This document shows positions 16,729 to 24,859 of a stretch of DNA of 25,424 nt, one piece after another. The notes below the pieces were generated by a model. That model ran no database searches. It was not told where the DNA came from and worked only from the letters and a program-made list of their open reading frames with translations. The position numbers and the translations under genes are program-made. The stretch comes from an uncultured Bacilli bacterium (GTDB taxonomy: Bacteria; Bacillota_I; Bacilli_A; RF39; UBA660). Numbering within the stretch: position 1 is the stretch's first letter; each line of letters starts with the position of its first letter. The stretch is from contig CAOOMX010000016.1 of assembly GCA_948497845.1 (NCBI GenBank), forward strand, positions 1-25,424. The letters are read 5' to 3'.

Positions 16729-17388
16729 ATGAATACTAAAAAATTAGGAATGGCATTTGCAAACATTTTCTTATATCTCTTTATAGGAGAAATAATATCC
16801 TATTATTTAGATAAGTTCATTTTCTTTGAAAGTACCTTCTGGATGAACTTTTATTTTCTAATTGCCCCATTAATCGCTGGGACAACTATCATACTACTAA
16901 ATCAAGAATTATTCAAATTAATTTTTCAAAATTTTAAAAAAAACTACAAACAATACATCCCATTAATAATTAAATATTACTTTTCAGGGCTTATTCTTAT
17001 GTATTTATGTAACGCCATCATCATGCCATTTACAAACACCTTACCAGAAAATGAAACAACTAATCGGCTATTATTTAATACCCTTCCTATTTTTAGTATC
17101 ATAAATACATTAATCATAGCACCAATTAGCGAAGAAATCATATTTAGAGGTACTTTCAAAAAAGTGTTCAAGCAAAAACAAGCCTTCCTTATTGCTACCA
17201 GTTTCTTATTTGGTTTATTACATGTTATCTTTAATGGAGACTTCATTAACATATTTCCCTATGCCGCTTTAGGATATTTCTTAGGAAAAATATATTACGA
17301 AACAGACAATATATTAAATTCTATAATCGCCCACGCATTTCATAATGCCCTTTGTATACTTCTCTTATTTTTAGGAGGCATATTATGA
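16729..17388 (+). CDS. CPBP family (CAAX-type) intramembrane glutamic protease
   Basis: 219 aa. The start is ATG 16729, preceded by GGTGAT at 5 bases; an in-frame GTG at 16699 overlaps the promoter and is rejected. CPBP (Abi/Rce1-like) proteins are multi-TM proteases with glutamate and histidine active-site residues. Motif 1 is SEEIIFRG (Glu135-Glu136, Arg140), motif 2 FGLLHV (His165), and motif 3 AHAFHN (His202, Asn206). Six to eight hydrophobic segments are visible. The stop overlaps the start of the next gene (ATGA), implying coupled translation. In Gram-positives such proteins are linked to bacteriocin immunity or surface-protein processing; the substrate here is unknown. Confidence 0.9.
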   Translation: MNTKKLGMAFANIFLYLFIGEIISYYLDKFIFFESTFWMNFYFLIAPLIAGTTIILLNQELFKLIFQNFKKNYKQYIPLIIKYYFSGLILMYLCNAIIMPFTNTLPENETTNRLLFNTLPIFSIINTLIIAPISEEIIFRGTFKKVFKQKQAFLIATSFLFGLLHVIFNGDFINIFPYAALGYFLGKIYYETDNILNSIIAHAFHNALCILLLFLGGIL

Positions 17389-18206
17389 AAAAAGTAATAA
17401 TTCCCACCATTCTAATTATAGTATGCATATTAGTTTATAGTTTTTTCATTAATCCATATCAATTCAAAATTAACGAATACACTATTTATTCGTCTAAAAT
17501 TACAGAGAATTTTGATGGATTTAAAATTACTCACTTTTCCGATGTATTATTAGGCAGCACAACTACCATGAAAGAATTTGAAAAAATAATTGAAGAAATA
17601 AAAGAAACTAATCCAGACATTATTATCTTCACTGGAGATTTATTTCATCAAAATTACGAAGTATCTCGAGATGAAAAAAGAAAAATCAAAGATCTTCTAC
17701 TAAGTTTAAACTGTAATTTATACAAATACGCTATCATTGGTGACAATGATAAAGAAAATTTGAACCTATACAAAGAAATAATGAGTGATGCAAACTTTCA
17801 AATATTAGACAATACCTCAACATATCTATTTTACAAAGACATAGACCCAATATTAATAACTGGCATTACAGATAGTGAAAATTTACAAAGTGCTTATAAA
17901 GGCGAAGAAGGAATAACACCCACGCTTCGCATAACACTAACACATTACCCAGATTATTTTGACAGCATCAATCCTGCAGATGCAGATCTTATTTTTGCTG
18001 GACACTCGCTTGGAGGGCAAATTAGACTACCTTTTTTTGGAGGCACAATAAAAAAAGAAGGTGCTAAAACTTACATAGACACCTTTTATGAAATTGAAGA
18101 CAGCAAAATGTACGTATCCAATGGGTTAGGTACAGAAAAATATCCTGTAAGAACAATGAATACCCCATCTATAAATATATATAGATTAGTTAAAGGCCAA
18201 AAATAA
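17385..18206 (+). CDS. Membrane-anchored metallophosphoesterase-like protein with lost metal ligands
   Basis: 273 aa, ATG 17385, with AGGAGG upstream; an upstream in-frame start at 17352 lies inside the protease gene without such a site. One N-terminal TM (~4-22) is followed by a calcineurin-like fold of the YkuE/YaeI type. All five blocks can be placed, but several ligands are changed. The SDxHLG block is SDVLLG (Asp53 kept, His lost). The GDL block is kept (Asp85). GNHD is GDND (119-122, Asn and catalytic His replaced). HYPD keeps His187. GHTHGGQ is GHSLGGQ (206-212, second His lost). It may therefore be inactive or use a different chemistry. It is coupled to the CPBP protease. Confidence 0.85.
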   Translation: MKKVIIPTILIIVCILVYSFFINPYQFKINEYTIYSSKITENFDGFKITHFSDVLLGSTTTMKEFEKIIEEIKETNPDIIIFTGDLFHQNYEVSRDEKRKIKDLLLSLNCNLYKYAIIGDNDKENLNLYKEIMSDANFQILDNTSTYLFYKDIDPILITGITDSENLQSAYKGEEGITPTLRITLTHYPDYFDSINPADADLIFAGHSLGGQIRLPFFGGTIKKEGAKTYIDTFYEIEDSKMYVSNGLGTEKYPVRTMNTPSINIYRLVKGQK

Positions 18207-18231
18207 GTACTGTTAAAACAACAGTACTTTT
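18205..18231 (+). terminator. Terminator after the phosphoesterase-like gene
   Basis: A 10-bp perfect stem (AAGTACTGTT / AACAGTACTT) has a 5-base loop and begins at the stop codon. It is followed by only two or three T on plus; on minus it is followed by ATTTTT, so it may serve both convergent units. Confidence 0.7.
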
Positions 18232-18258
18232 AAAAAAAAGAATATCTTAAAGATATTC
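18232..18258 (-). terminator. Terminator of the three-gene minus cluster
   Basis: On the minus strand GAATATC / GATATTC (extendable to 9 bp) flanks a short loop and is followed directly by eight T. The hairpin includes the stop codon of the 95-aa gene. Confidence 0.85.
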
Positions 18259-18534
18259 AATAATTTTAAAATTCTCATTTAGTTTTTCTAACAGTGAGTC
18301 CTTTTCATAACGATTAAACACATGTTGAAAAACACTTACATCTAGAAAAAACAAATCTGGATAATGAATAAATATTTCTCGATAAGTAGTAGCTCCTAAA
18401 GAATATAAAAAACTCAAATTCTTTTCAATTAAATCTTTATGCTTCTTTATAGCATCCAATACTTTTTTAGGAGTATTATTAATAAATTCATCTATATCTT
18501 CTTTTTTAAAATCATATTTTTCTAAAAATTTCAT
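18247..18534 (-). CDS. Unknown 95-aa helical protein
   Basis: The start is ATG 18534: AAGGAGTG at the end of the upstream gene lies ~9 bases before it, whereas the earlier GTG at 18546 sits within that site. The protein is small, charged and all-helical by appearance. The stretch LIEKNLSFLYSLG followed by a helix and YPDLFFLD recalls helical repeats of the mTERF kind (LxxNxxFLxSLG...xPxLF), but one short copy is weak evidence. It starts just after the stop of the upstream gene, so it belongs to a three-gene unit (20521 to 18247). Function unknown. Confidence 0.7.
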   Translation of the reverse strand: MKFLEKYDFKKEDIDEFINNTPKKVLDAIKKHKDLIEKNLSFLYSLGATTYREIFIHYPDLFFLDVSVFQHVFNRYEKDSLLEKLNENFKIIEYL

Positions 18535-18535
18535 A

Positions 18536-19288
18536 TTATGCAGCACTCCTTAAACTCATTTCTTTCGCTTGATTTTGCTCTAGCAGCTCATCTATTGTGC
18601 CCATCAATAATTCTTTATCTCCTGGAAAATCTTTAAAAGCTTCAACAAGCATTTCCTTTACTCCAAATCCAGCATATTGCAGACCATCTAAACGATTAAA
18701 TATAAAAGCTTGCTGTTCAACAATACCAAATTGTTCAAGGACATGTAGAGCTAATTCTTTTACTTGGTTTAAATCATTATTTTTTGCTACCACTTCTATA
18801 GAAGGAGTAGCTTGATTAAAACCCACAGCATCATCATTTCTAGATACCGCCTTAATAGATGGAGCGACTTCTGGAGATGAGCTAGGTTCTTTACCCAAAG
18901 AAATCATATGAACATTAAAATCTCTTTCACTAAATATAAAATTACTAAAACGACCATTTTCATCTTTATATGGAATTCCAAGTGCGTCACATTTAGCCAT
19001 TCTTTTAATAACATTCGTTACTAATTGTGTTAATCTTTTAGGATCTTCACGATAAGCATCAATAAATTTCATTTTTTCTGCCAAATCTAAAGCTTGCAAT
19101 AAAGTCTTAGGATCTTGCGTCAAAACAATACCTTGGCTTGACTTTGTTAAACGAATAGAATAACGATTTAATATATCCAAAGCACCATCACTAGCTAATG
19201 CATAAGATGTCATAAACTTAAAACCTTGCTCTTTATCACGAGCTTTAAAATCTTTTGATACTTCTTCCCATAGTTTTATAACTGTCAT
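18536..19288 (-). CDS. Unknown 250-aa soluble protein
   Basis: The start is ATG 19288, 8 bases after AAGGAG; an in-frame GTG at 19297 overlaps that site and is rejected. There is no signal peptide or TM. The N-terminal half is helical with a segment DPKTLLQALDLAEKMKFIDAYREDPK followed by VIKRMAKCDALGIPY. A Ser/Pro/Ala-rich linker (~130-170) contains two similar phrases, APSIKAVSRND and TPSIEVVAKNN, that look like a short internal duplication. A helical C-terminal part follows. I do not recognise a family. It lies between two other unknown genes with 7 bases or less to each neighbour, so the three are probably cotranscribed. Confidence 0.75.
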   Translation of the reverse strand: MTVIKLWEEVSKDFKARDKEQGFKFMTSYALASDGALDILNRYSIRLTKSSQGIVLTQDPKTLLQALDLAEKMKFIDAYREDPKRLTQLVTNVIKRMAKCDALGIPYKDENGRFSNFIFSERDFNVHMISLGKEPSSSPEVAPSIKAVSRNDDAVGFNQATPSIEVVAKNNDLNQVKELALHVLEQFGIVEQQAFIFNRLDGLQYAGFGVKEMLVEAFKDFPGDKELLMGTIDELLEQNQAKEMSLRSAA

Positions 19289-19303
19289 TCTTTTCACTCC
19301 TTT

Positions 19304-20521
19304 CTAATAAGCCATTAAAGGCACTTTTTTAGGATCAAGTCCACTTATTTGTAAGACATTAATAGTATTATTAAGTCCCATTAAATCATATTTTACTAAT
19401 ACATCTGGAACTAAACTAATATCTTGAGCATCTTTTCCAATAGCAAGTAACTTATCAATCTTACCTTCCAATTCTTTATCATACAAAATTTCTACATTTT
19501 CTGTAACAATTTTTAAATCAAAACTTTTTGTCTTTAATATATCAATATTTCTTTTCAATAAACTATCATCATAATGATCTAATAGTTTTCCTAAAGCTTG
19601 AGCTGTAAAATCTCCCGTTTTTAAACCAACTTCCATCAAAGTTTGATCTAATTTCTCTTTTTCAGTTTTTTCTTTTGTAACAGATACTTGTACATCTACA
19701 TTACTAGATGCCATTAATTCATCAAATGTAGCAGTCAACTCAGGTTTTTGTTCTACACTTTTTTTAATCGGAGTAGCATCTACTGTTACTGGAGTTTCTT
19801 TTACTTCACTTTTAGCAACAACACTTTCCTTTTTAGCTTCAGCTAAAACTTCTGTAATTGTTCTACCACTCGCTTTATCTCCATTTTTATTATTACTATC
19901 GTACTCATATAAAGCATCTTCTGGGAACATTAATATTTTAGCAGCTTCTCTTTGTTCATTTTCAGTAAAATCAAATTTTTCTAATAAATTCGTAATTTCA
20001 TCTCTTGTTATATTAATATTACCTTCTAAAGCCAACTCAAAGTACTCATTTAATCTAGCTTGATTACTAATTGCTTCATCTTTACGAATCCCTAACTCTT
20101 CAACTTTCGTTATAGCATTATTCATTTCAGCTTCAACACTCTCAAGTTTTTCACTAGCTGCTTTATTTTGTGCCACAACCTTCTCAATAGTTTCAGGTAA
20201 TAATTTTGTTACTTTAGAATTAATTAGAGCTGGATCAAAATCAATGTTCAAACGATCCAATACAGTGGCAAACTCATCACGATTAATGCTTGCCAAAACA
20301 TCCATCAAACGATTTCCTTCTTCTGCCAAAGTTGCTTCTTCTTGAGTAAGATTTTCAATTTCTGCAATTAACACAGTTTTTTCATTTTTAGTTCTTTCTT
20401 GCGTCTCGATAGCTTCTTCTCTTTCTTTATTCATTTTTTTTAAAATAACGCTATCTTCCCCACGCAAGTTATACATTTTATCTAACAAATTTTTTACTTC
20501 ACTTGACAATAGTTTCATCAT
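19304..20521 (-). CDS. Unknown ~405-aa coiled-coil protein
   Basis: Start ATG at 20521 (a second ATG follows directly at 20518), 7 bases after AAGGG; an in-frame GTG at 20527 is too close to that site. There is no signal or TM, so it is cytoplasmic. Residues ~20-75 and ~120-160 are heptad-rich coiled coils (KKMNKEREEAIETQERTK; KVVAQNKAASEKLESVEAEM). A lysine/glutamate/valine-rich linker (~225-290) follows. The last ~110 residues form short helical units (LLKRNIDILKTKSFDL ... VLVKYDLMGLNNTINVLQISGL) that loosely resemble the neighbouring 95-aa protein. It is the first gene of a three-gene unit with a good promoter. Function unknown. Confidence 0.78.
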   Translation of the reverse strand: MMKLLSSEVKNLLDKMYNLRGEDSVILKKMNKEREEAIETQERTKNEKTVLIAEIENLTQEEATLAEEGNRLMDVLASINRDEFATVLDRLNIDFDPALINSKVTKLLPETIEKVVAQNKAASEKLESVEAEMNNAITKVEELGIRKDEAISNQARLNEYFELALEGNINITRDEITNLLEKFDFTENEQREAAKILMFPEDALYEYDSNNKNGDKASGRTITEVLAEAKKESVVAKSEVKETPVTVDATPIKKSVEQKPELTATFDELMASSNVDVQVSVTKEKTEKEKLDQTLMEVGLKTGDFTAQALGKLLDHYDDSLLKRNIDILKTKSFDLKIVTENVEILYDKELEGKIDKLLAIGKDAQDISLVPDVLVKYDLMGLNNTINVLQISGLDPKKVPLMAY

Positions 20522-20545
20522 AATCACGCCCTTTATTATGAATAA

Positions 20546-20574
20546 ATTATAACAAACTTAAATGTAAATGTAAA
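20546..20574 (-). promoter_or_regulatory. Promoter of the three unknown genes
   Basis: On the minus strand TTTACA (20569-20574) and a perfect TATAAT (20546-20551) are 17 bases apart, followed ~15 bases later by the AAAGGG ribosome binding site. No matching strong promoter was found for the divergent ABC genes: a TATACT occurs at 20620-20625 but lacks a -35. Confidence 0.75.
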
Positions 20575-20644
20575 TAGACTATTTTCTAAGCAGCCCAGCA
20601 CGACATGCAAATAGAAGAATATACTACCATTGAGGAGGATAATT

Positions 20645-21643
20645 ATGAAAAAATATATTATAACAAGCATACTTGTTGTTATAATTCTTATAACAGCTAC
20701 TATCACAATACATTTATCAAAGAAAAATAAGGATGAAAACAAAGATTTACAAACCATAAGATTAGCAGAAGTAACACACAGTTCATTTTATACACCATTA
20801 TATGTAGCTAAAGAATTAGGCTATTTCGAAGAAGTAGGATTAGATATAGAACTAATATTAACTCCAGGTGCAGATAAAGTAAGTGCAGCTGTCTTATCAA
20901 ATGATGTAGAAATTGGATTTGCAGGAGCAGAATCAGCTATTTATGTATATAATGAGCAAGAATCTGATTATTTACAAATATTTGCTGGATTAACAAAAAG
21001 AGATGGACAATTTATAGTTGCCAAAGAAGATATAAAAGATTTTACATTACAAGACCTAATAGGAAAAGAAATATTAGTTGGTAGAAAAAGTGGTATGCCT
21101 GCTTTAAACTTCTTAAACGCATTAAAGAATCAAAACATTGACTTAACTAAAGTAAATGCTAACTTTTCAGTTGAATTCGCAGCTTTATCGGGAACCTTTA
21201 TAGGAAGTGATGCTGATTTTGTAAATTTATTTGAACCTAATGCAACCGCTTTGGAAAAAGAAGGTTATGGTCATGTAGTAGCAAGTATCGGAGAACTTTC
21301 TGGAGAAGTACCCTATACAGCTTTTTATGCTAGAAAAAGCTATATAGAAAAGAATGCAGATGTTATTGAAAAATTTACACAAGCTATTAATAAAGGTATA
21401 GAATATACGTTAACAACAGATGAAGAAACGGTAGCTAAAGACATCCTAAATCAATTTCCTGATACAAGTATTAATGACTTAACACAAATGATAAAAAGAT
21501 ACAAAGAATATGATTGTTGGCTAGAAAACCCATTTATAAGTGAAGGTTTATTTACTAATCTAGAGGACTTTATGATAGATTTTGATTTATTAAAAGAATA
21601 TGTACCATACAAAGATTTAGTAAATAATTTCTATCATGACTAA
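20645..21643 (+). CDS. ABC transporter substrate-binding protein, NMT1/SsuA/ThiY type
   Basis: 332 aa, ATG 20645, with GAGGAGG at 20632-20638; an upstream TTG at 20630 adjoins that site and is rejected. The N-terminal hydrophobic segment (~4-22) has no lipobox cysteine, so the protein seems held by an uncleaved helix. The binding fold starts IRLAEVTHSSFYTPLYVAKE, then GYFEEVGLDIELI and IGFAGAESAI, typical of NMT1/THI5-like proteins that bind thiamine-pyrimidine precursors, sulfonates or similar small organics. Substrate cannot be told from sequence and no TPP riboswitch precedes it. It overlaps the ATPase gene by 8 bases. Confidence 0.85.
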   Translation: MKKYIITSILVVIILITATITIHLSKKNKDENKDLQTIRLAEVTHSSFYTPLYVAKELGYFEEVGLDIELILTPGADKVSAAVLSNDVEIGFAGAESAIYVYNEQESDYLQIFAGLTKRDGQFIVAKEDIKDFTLQDLIGKEILVGRKSGMPALNFLNALKNQNIDLTKVNANFSVEFAALSGTFIGSDADFVNLFEPNATALEKEGYGHVVASIGELSGEVPYTAFYARKSYIEKNADVIEKFTQAINKGIEYTLTTDEETVAKDILNQFPDTSINDLTQMIKRYKEYDCWLENPFISEGLFTNLEDFMIDFDLLKEYVPYKDLVNNFYHD

Positions 21644-22388
21644 ATTACTGGAAATAAAAAATTTAAAGAAAAATTATAATACCAAAATGGGTGAAATAGA
21701 AGCAATTCAAAATCTAAGTTTTGATGTAAAAGATAAAGAATTTTTATGTATTATTGGATCGAGTGGATGTGGAAAAACAACCCTATTAAATCTAATTGCA
21801 GAACTAGATACAAAAACAGATGGATGTATACTAAAATATAAAAAAGATTTAAAAATAGGATACATGATGCAAGTAGATTGCTTGTTTCCATGGAAAACAA
21901 TCCTTGAAAATGCCACTATTGGTTTAGAAATAACCCATGAATTAACAAAAGAAAACATCGAATATACAAAAGATCTATTAACAAAATATGGCTTAAAAGA
22001 TTTTATGAATAAATATCCTGATCAATTATCAGGAGGAATGAAACAAAGAGTAGCACTCATTCGTACATTAGCTACAAAACCAGATATATTGTTATTAGAT
22101 GAACCATTTTCAGCATTAGATTATGTTTCAAGATTAATGGTAAGTGAAGATGTATATAAGATTATAAAAGAAGAAGAAAAAACAGTAATCATGATTACTC
22201 ATGACATAGCAGAAGCCATCTCACTAGCCGATCGGGTATTAGTTTTATCAAAAAGACCAACTAGAATTAAAAATACTTATGATATAAAACTTTCTAATAA
22301 AAGTACTCCAATAGAAAATAGAAAAGCCAAAGAATTTAGCTATTACTATGATTTACTATGGAAGGATTTAGATAAAAATGTCAATTGA
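21636..22388 (+). CDS. ABC transporter ATPase, SsuB/TauB/ThiZ type
   Basis: 250 aa. It is the importer motor on the cytoplasmic side. Walker A is GSSGCGKTT (41-49), the Q-loop MMQVDCLFPW (~77-86), the signature LSGGMKQR (131-138), Walker B ILLLDEPFSALD (151-162), and the switch His in ITHD (187-190). The start overlaps the end of the binding-protein gene by 8 bases and has no clear ribosome binding site of its own, which suggests coupled translation. It overlaps the permease start by 11 bases. Confidence 0.93.
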   Translation: MTKLLEIKNLKKNYNTKMGEIEAIQNLSFDVKDKEFLCIIGSSGCGKTTLLNLIAELDTKTDGCILKYKKDLKIGYMMQVDCLFPWKTILENATIGLEITHELTKENIEYTKDLLTKYGLKDFMNKYPDQLSGGMKQRVALIRTLATKPDILLLDEPFSALDYVSRLMVSEDVYKIIKEEEKTVIMITHDIAEAISLADRVLVLSKRPTRIKNTYDIKLSNKSTPIENRKAKEFSYYYDLLWKDLDKNVN

Positions 22389-22995
22389 ACAACAAAAATA
22401 CATTAAAAAAATGAAAAGAAAAAAATACTTCATTTTAATAACCCAATTATTAATTGTTATTCTATTTTTCGCTATATGGGAATTACTTGCAAATAAAAAT
22501 TTAATAAATACTTTTGTCTTTTCAAAGCCTAGCAAAATATTTGAAACTATTATAGGGTTAATGAATGCTAATAACTTATTTATACATATTATTACAACCC
22601 TAAAAGAAGTTATCATAGCCTTTTTATTAGGTATATTTTTAGGCTTTATTATTGCAATAATTCTATATGAAATGAAAACACTTGCCAAAATCGTAGATCC
22701 ATTTTTAACAATGATTAATTCACTACCTAAAGTTGCTTTGGGACCATTAATTATTATAGTAGCTGGAGCAAACATAAAAAGCGTTATAATTATGGCATTA
22801 TTAATTAATTTAATTATCAGTATTATAACTATATACAACGGCTTTCTAAACACAGATAAAAATAAAATAAAATTATTAGAATCTTTCGGAGCAAATAAAA
22901 TACAAATACTGACTAAACTAGTTATACCTAATTCTTATAAAACTATTATATCTAGCTTAAAATTAAATATATCTATGTCATTAATTGGGAGCTAA
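22378..22995 (+). pseudogene. ABC transporter permease, C-terminus removed by element insertion
   Basis: 205 aa remain of a usual ~250. It is a BPD-type permease (SsuC/ThiX-like) with a TM near 20-40, TMs through 75-100 and 120-155, and the coupling loop LLESFGANKIQILTKLVIPNS (~162-182, compared with EAAxxxGAs...P). The frame ends at NISMSLIGS, exactly where the family continues with a GEF-type motif and one or two more TMs. The sequence after ~22990 no longer looks like permease and leads into the recombinase end. The importer is probably not functional unless the element excises. Confidence 0.85.
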
Positions 22996-23028
22996 GACAT
23001 ATGTAGAGAAAACGCATGTATTTTTATG

Positions 23029-24405
23029 TTAGCTTTCACTAACATTCCAATATATCTTTAGTGACGCACCATCTACAACTATTTTATCTAGCAGTTGTTC
23101 TACGACATTTCTTTTTTCTTTAAATTCGAGTGCCTTCCAAACACTTTCTAGATTTTTAATTTTATCATAAGTTTTTGTTGCTCTTTCTTTTTCTTTTATA
23201 TTTTCTAGCTCTTTTTTTATATCAGACTTTTCACTTGTTAATTTAGCAAGTTCTTTTTTTATTTCTTCATTTGCTATATTATCTGAAAGCAACTGTATTA
23301 AGTTTTCTATTTTTTTCTGTATCTTATCAAGTCTTACATTAAGTTCATGGGCAAGATTTGTTTTAGATAAAAGAAAAGTACTCTTAAATAATTCTTCATT
23401 TAAAGACATACTAAATAATTGTTTTATAAAACAATTCTCAATTTCAAAACTATCAAGTCTTATATTATTACAATTAGGATCTTTGATTAGTTTTGGTTTA
23501 CTCTTTTGCCTAGAGTAGCAATAACAAATAATTCTTTGTCCCCATTTTTGATAACGGTACTTTGCTCCACAATTACCACAATATATTTTACCTGATAATA
23601 AGTAATGACTTGCATGCTGATTTTTACTTCTTTGTTTTTCTATTGTTTGTAATTGTTGATATTCTTCTTCACTAATTATTGCCTCATGTTTGCCATCATA
23701 AAGTTCACCTTTAAATGGAATCTTCCCTAAATTAGTTTTAGAACTTAATATTCCTTGAATCCATGATTCATCATATCCTGTTACTTTAGAAAGTTCATTA
23801 TAACTATATCCTTGAAGTCTTAATGTTTTCATTAAATCAAAGATGACTTTTCTTTCACCATTAACAACTAGCATACCTGCTTCTTTGTCGTAATCATAAG
23901 CGAAAGGGGTTTTACCGCCACCTCGCCAATAACCATTTTCAGCTCGCTTTTTAAGACCGATTCTAGTACGCTCTAAAATAGTTTCTCTTTCTAATTGAGC
24001 AAATACTGATAATATTCCAATCATTGCTTTACCAAATGGCGTAGTTGTATCAAAACTTTCTCTAACAGAAATAAAACCAACTTCATTATTATTAAATATT
24101 TCTTCAATTAAATATAAAGTGTCTTTTTGACTACGAGATAGTCTATCTAGTTTGAAAACTAAAACCGTATCAATTTTTCCATCTTCACAGTCTTTTATTA
24201 ATTTCTGAATTGCAGGTCTTTCTAAGTTCTTACCACTAAATCCTGGATCAGCATATAATTCGTAATCAGACCATCCTTGACTCTTTAAATAACCTTCTAA
24301 TGATTCTATTTGAGCTTCTATTGAATATCCATCGACTTGAGCATCTGTTGATACACGAACATAAAGAGCTTTAATTTTTTTTACTTCTGCTTTTATATCG
24401 CTAAT
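23029..24405 (-). CDS. Large serine recombinase (site-specific integrase/resolvase family), ATT start
   Basis: About 458 aa if read from ATT 24405. The resolvase domain is complete only with this upstream part: YVRVSTDAQ (catalytic Ser), ADPGFSGKNLERPA, VFKLDRLSRS and STR-like LERETILERTR. A recombinase domain, a zinc-ribbon domain (IYCGNCGAKYRY ... CYCYS), and a C-terminal coiled coil (LDKIQKKIENLIQLL ... KELAKLTSEKSDIKKELENI) follow. No ATG, GTG or TTG exists in frame before the catalytic Ser; the first in-frame ATG is at 24024 and would remove the active site. A perfect GGAGG stands 7 bases before ATT 24405, the position expected of the start codon. Either initiation is at ATT, or an ATG was lost. 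It catalyses integration and excision of the element. Confidence 0.88.
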   Translation of the reverse strand: MSDIKAEVKKIKALYVRVSTDAQVDGYSIEAQIESLEGYLKSQGWSDYELYADPGFSGKNLERPAIQKLIKDCEDGKIDTVLVFKLDRLSRSQKDTLYLIEEIFNNNEVGFISVRESFDTTTPFGKAMIGILSVFAQLERETILERTRIGLKKRAENGYWRGGGKTPFAYDYDKEAGMLVVNGERKVIFDLMKTLRLQGYSYNELSKVTGYDESWIQGILSSKTNLGKIPFKGELYDGKHEAIISEEEYQQLQTIEKQRSKNQHASHYLLSGKIYCGNCGAKYRYQKWGQRIICYCYSRQKSKPKLIKDPNCNNIRLDSFEIENCFIKQLFSMSLNEELFKSTFLLSKTNLAHELNVRLDKIQKKIENLIQLLSDNIANEEIKKELAKLTSEKSDIKKELENIKEKERATKTYDKIKNLESVWKALEFKEKRNVVEQLLDKIVVDGASLKIYWNVSES

Positions 24406-24501
24406 AGTTTTTCCTCCTTCTTTTATAAAAGCATTTTTTGTAAAAAAACTTGCAACTACATAATACCATTTTTATACAAAAAATGAAATACTTATAAATT
24501 A

Positions 24502-24618
24502 TTACACTTCTCTTAAATACTTCTTTAGCAATATATATATTAATGCTTGATTTAAAATTATTTTTTTAGGTTCAATTTTATTTTTATTCTTATCATAATT
24601 CTCAACAGTTAAACGCAT
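24502..24618 (-). CDS. Possible 38-aa element protein
   Basis: ATG 24618 is preceded by GAGGGAG at 8 bases. The short basic product starts MRLTVENYDKNKNKIEPKK and ends LIYILLKKYLREV. It lies between the recombinase and the terminator of the upstream unit, in the same direction. It has a start, site and stop but no recognised family; it could be a small regulator or a relic. Confidence 0.4.
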   Translation of the reverse strand: MRLTVENYDKNKNKIEPKKIILNQALIYILLKKYLREV

Positions 24619-24671
24619 ATAAACAGCTCCCTCTCTAAATTATATTTTTAAGACACAAGACTGATTACATC

Positions 24672-24711
24672 AAAAAAAGACTAATTAGAAATTCTACTTT
24701 CTAACGAGTCT
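24672..24711 (-). terminator. Terminator inside the mobile element
   Basis: On the minus strand a 14-base stem with one mismatch and one G-T pair (24698-24711 against 24678-24691), with a 6-base loop, is followed by seven T. It overlaps the end of the 53-aa frame and would separate the upstream cargo genes from the recombinase. Confidence 0.8.
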
Positions 24712-24842
24712 TTATAATCCTCTAAATACTCAATATATTTTGTTCTAAAATACTTTTCATTTAACCATTTAATACCAATAGCAGAAACATAAACCTTTCC
24801 ATATTTAACATATTTAAGTGGATAAGGAAAATGTTTTTGCAT
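24681..24842 (-). pseudogene. C-terminal part of a frameshifted element gene (53 aa)
   Basis: The ATG frame gives 53 aa (MQKHFPYPLKYVKYG ... YIEYLEDYKDSLES). The same frame is open upstream to about 24877, reading FGNSIGVATNRM, which joins smoothly onto LEDY of the neighbouring frame if one T is added to the T-run at 24873-24875. The ATG has no well-spaced ribosome binding site. It is therefore better seen as the end of the gene at 24860-25150 than as a separate gene. The joined ~155-aa product resembles small DNA-binding proteins of conjugative elements, but no family is certain. Confidence 0.5.
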
Positions 24843-24859
24843 TCTATTTGTTGCTACTC

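Noticed and set aside
20528..20644. Possible TPP riboswitch before the NMT1-type ABC genes
   Set aside because: The gap is only 117 bases, holds the divergent promoter, and shows none of the conserved thi-box segments.
24681..24842. The 53-aa frame as an independent gene
   Set aside because: AGGAG lies about 13 bases from the ATG and the same frame is open and protein-like upstream of it, so it fits better as the frameshifted end of the preceding gene.
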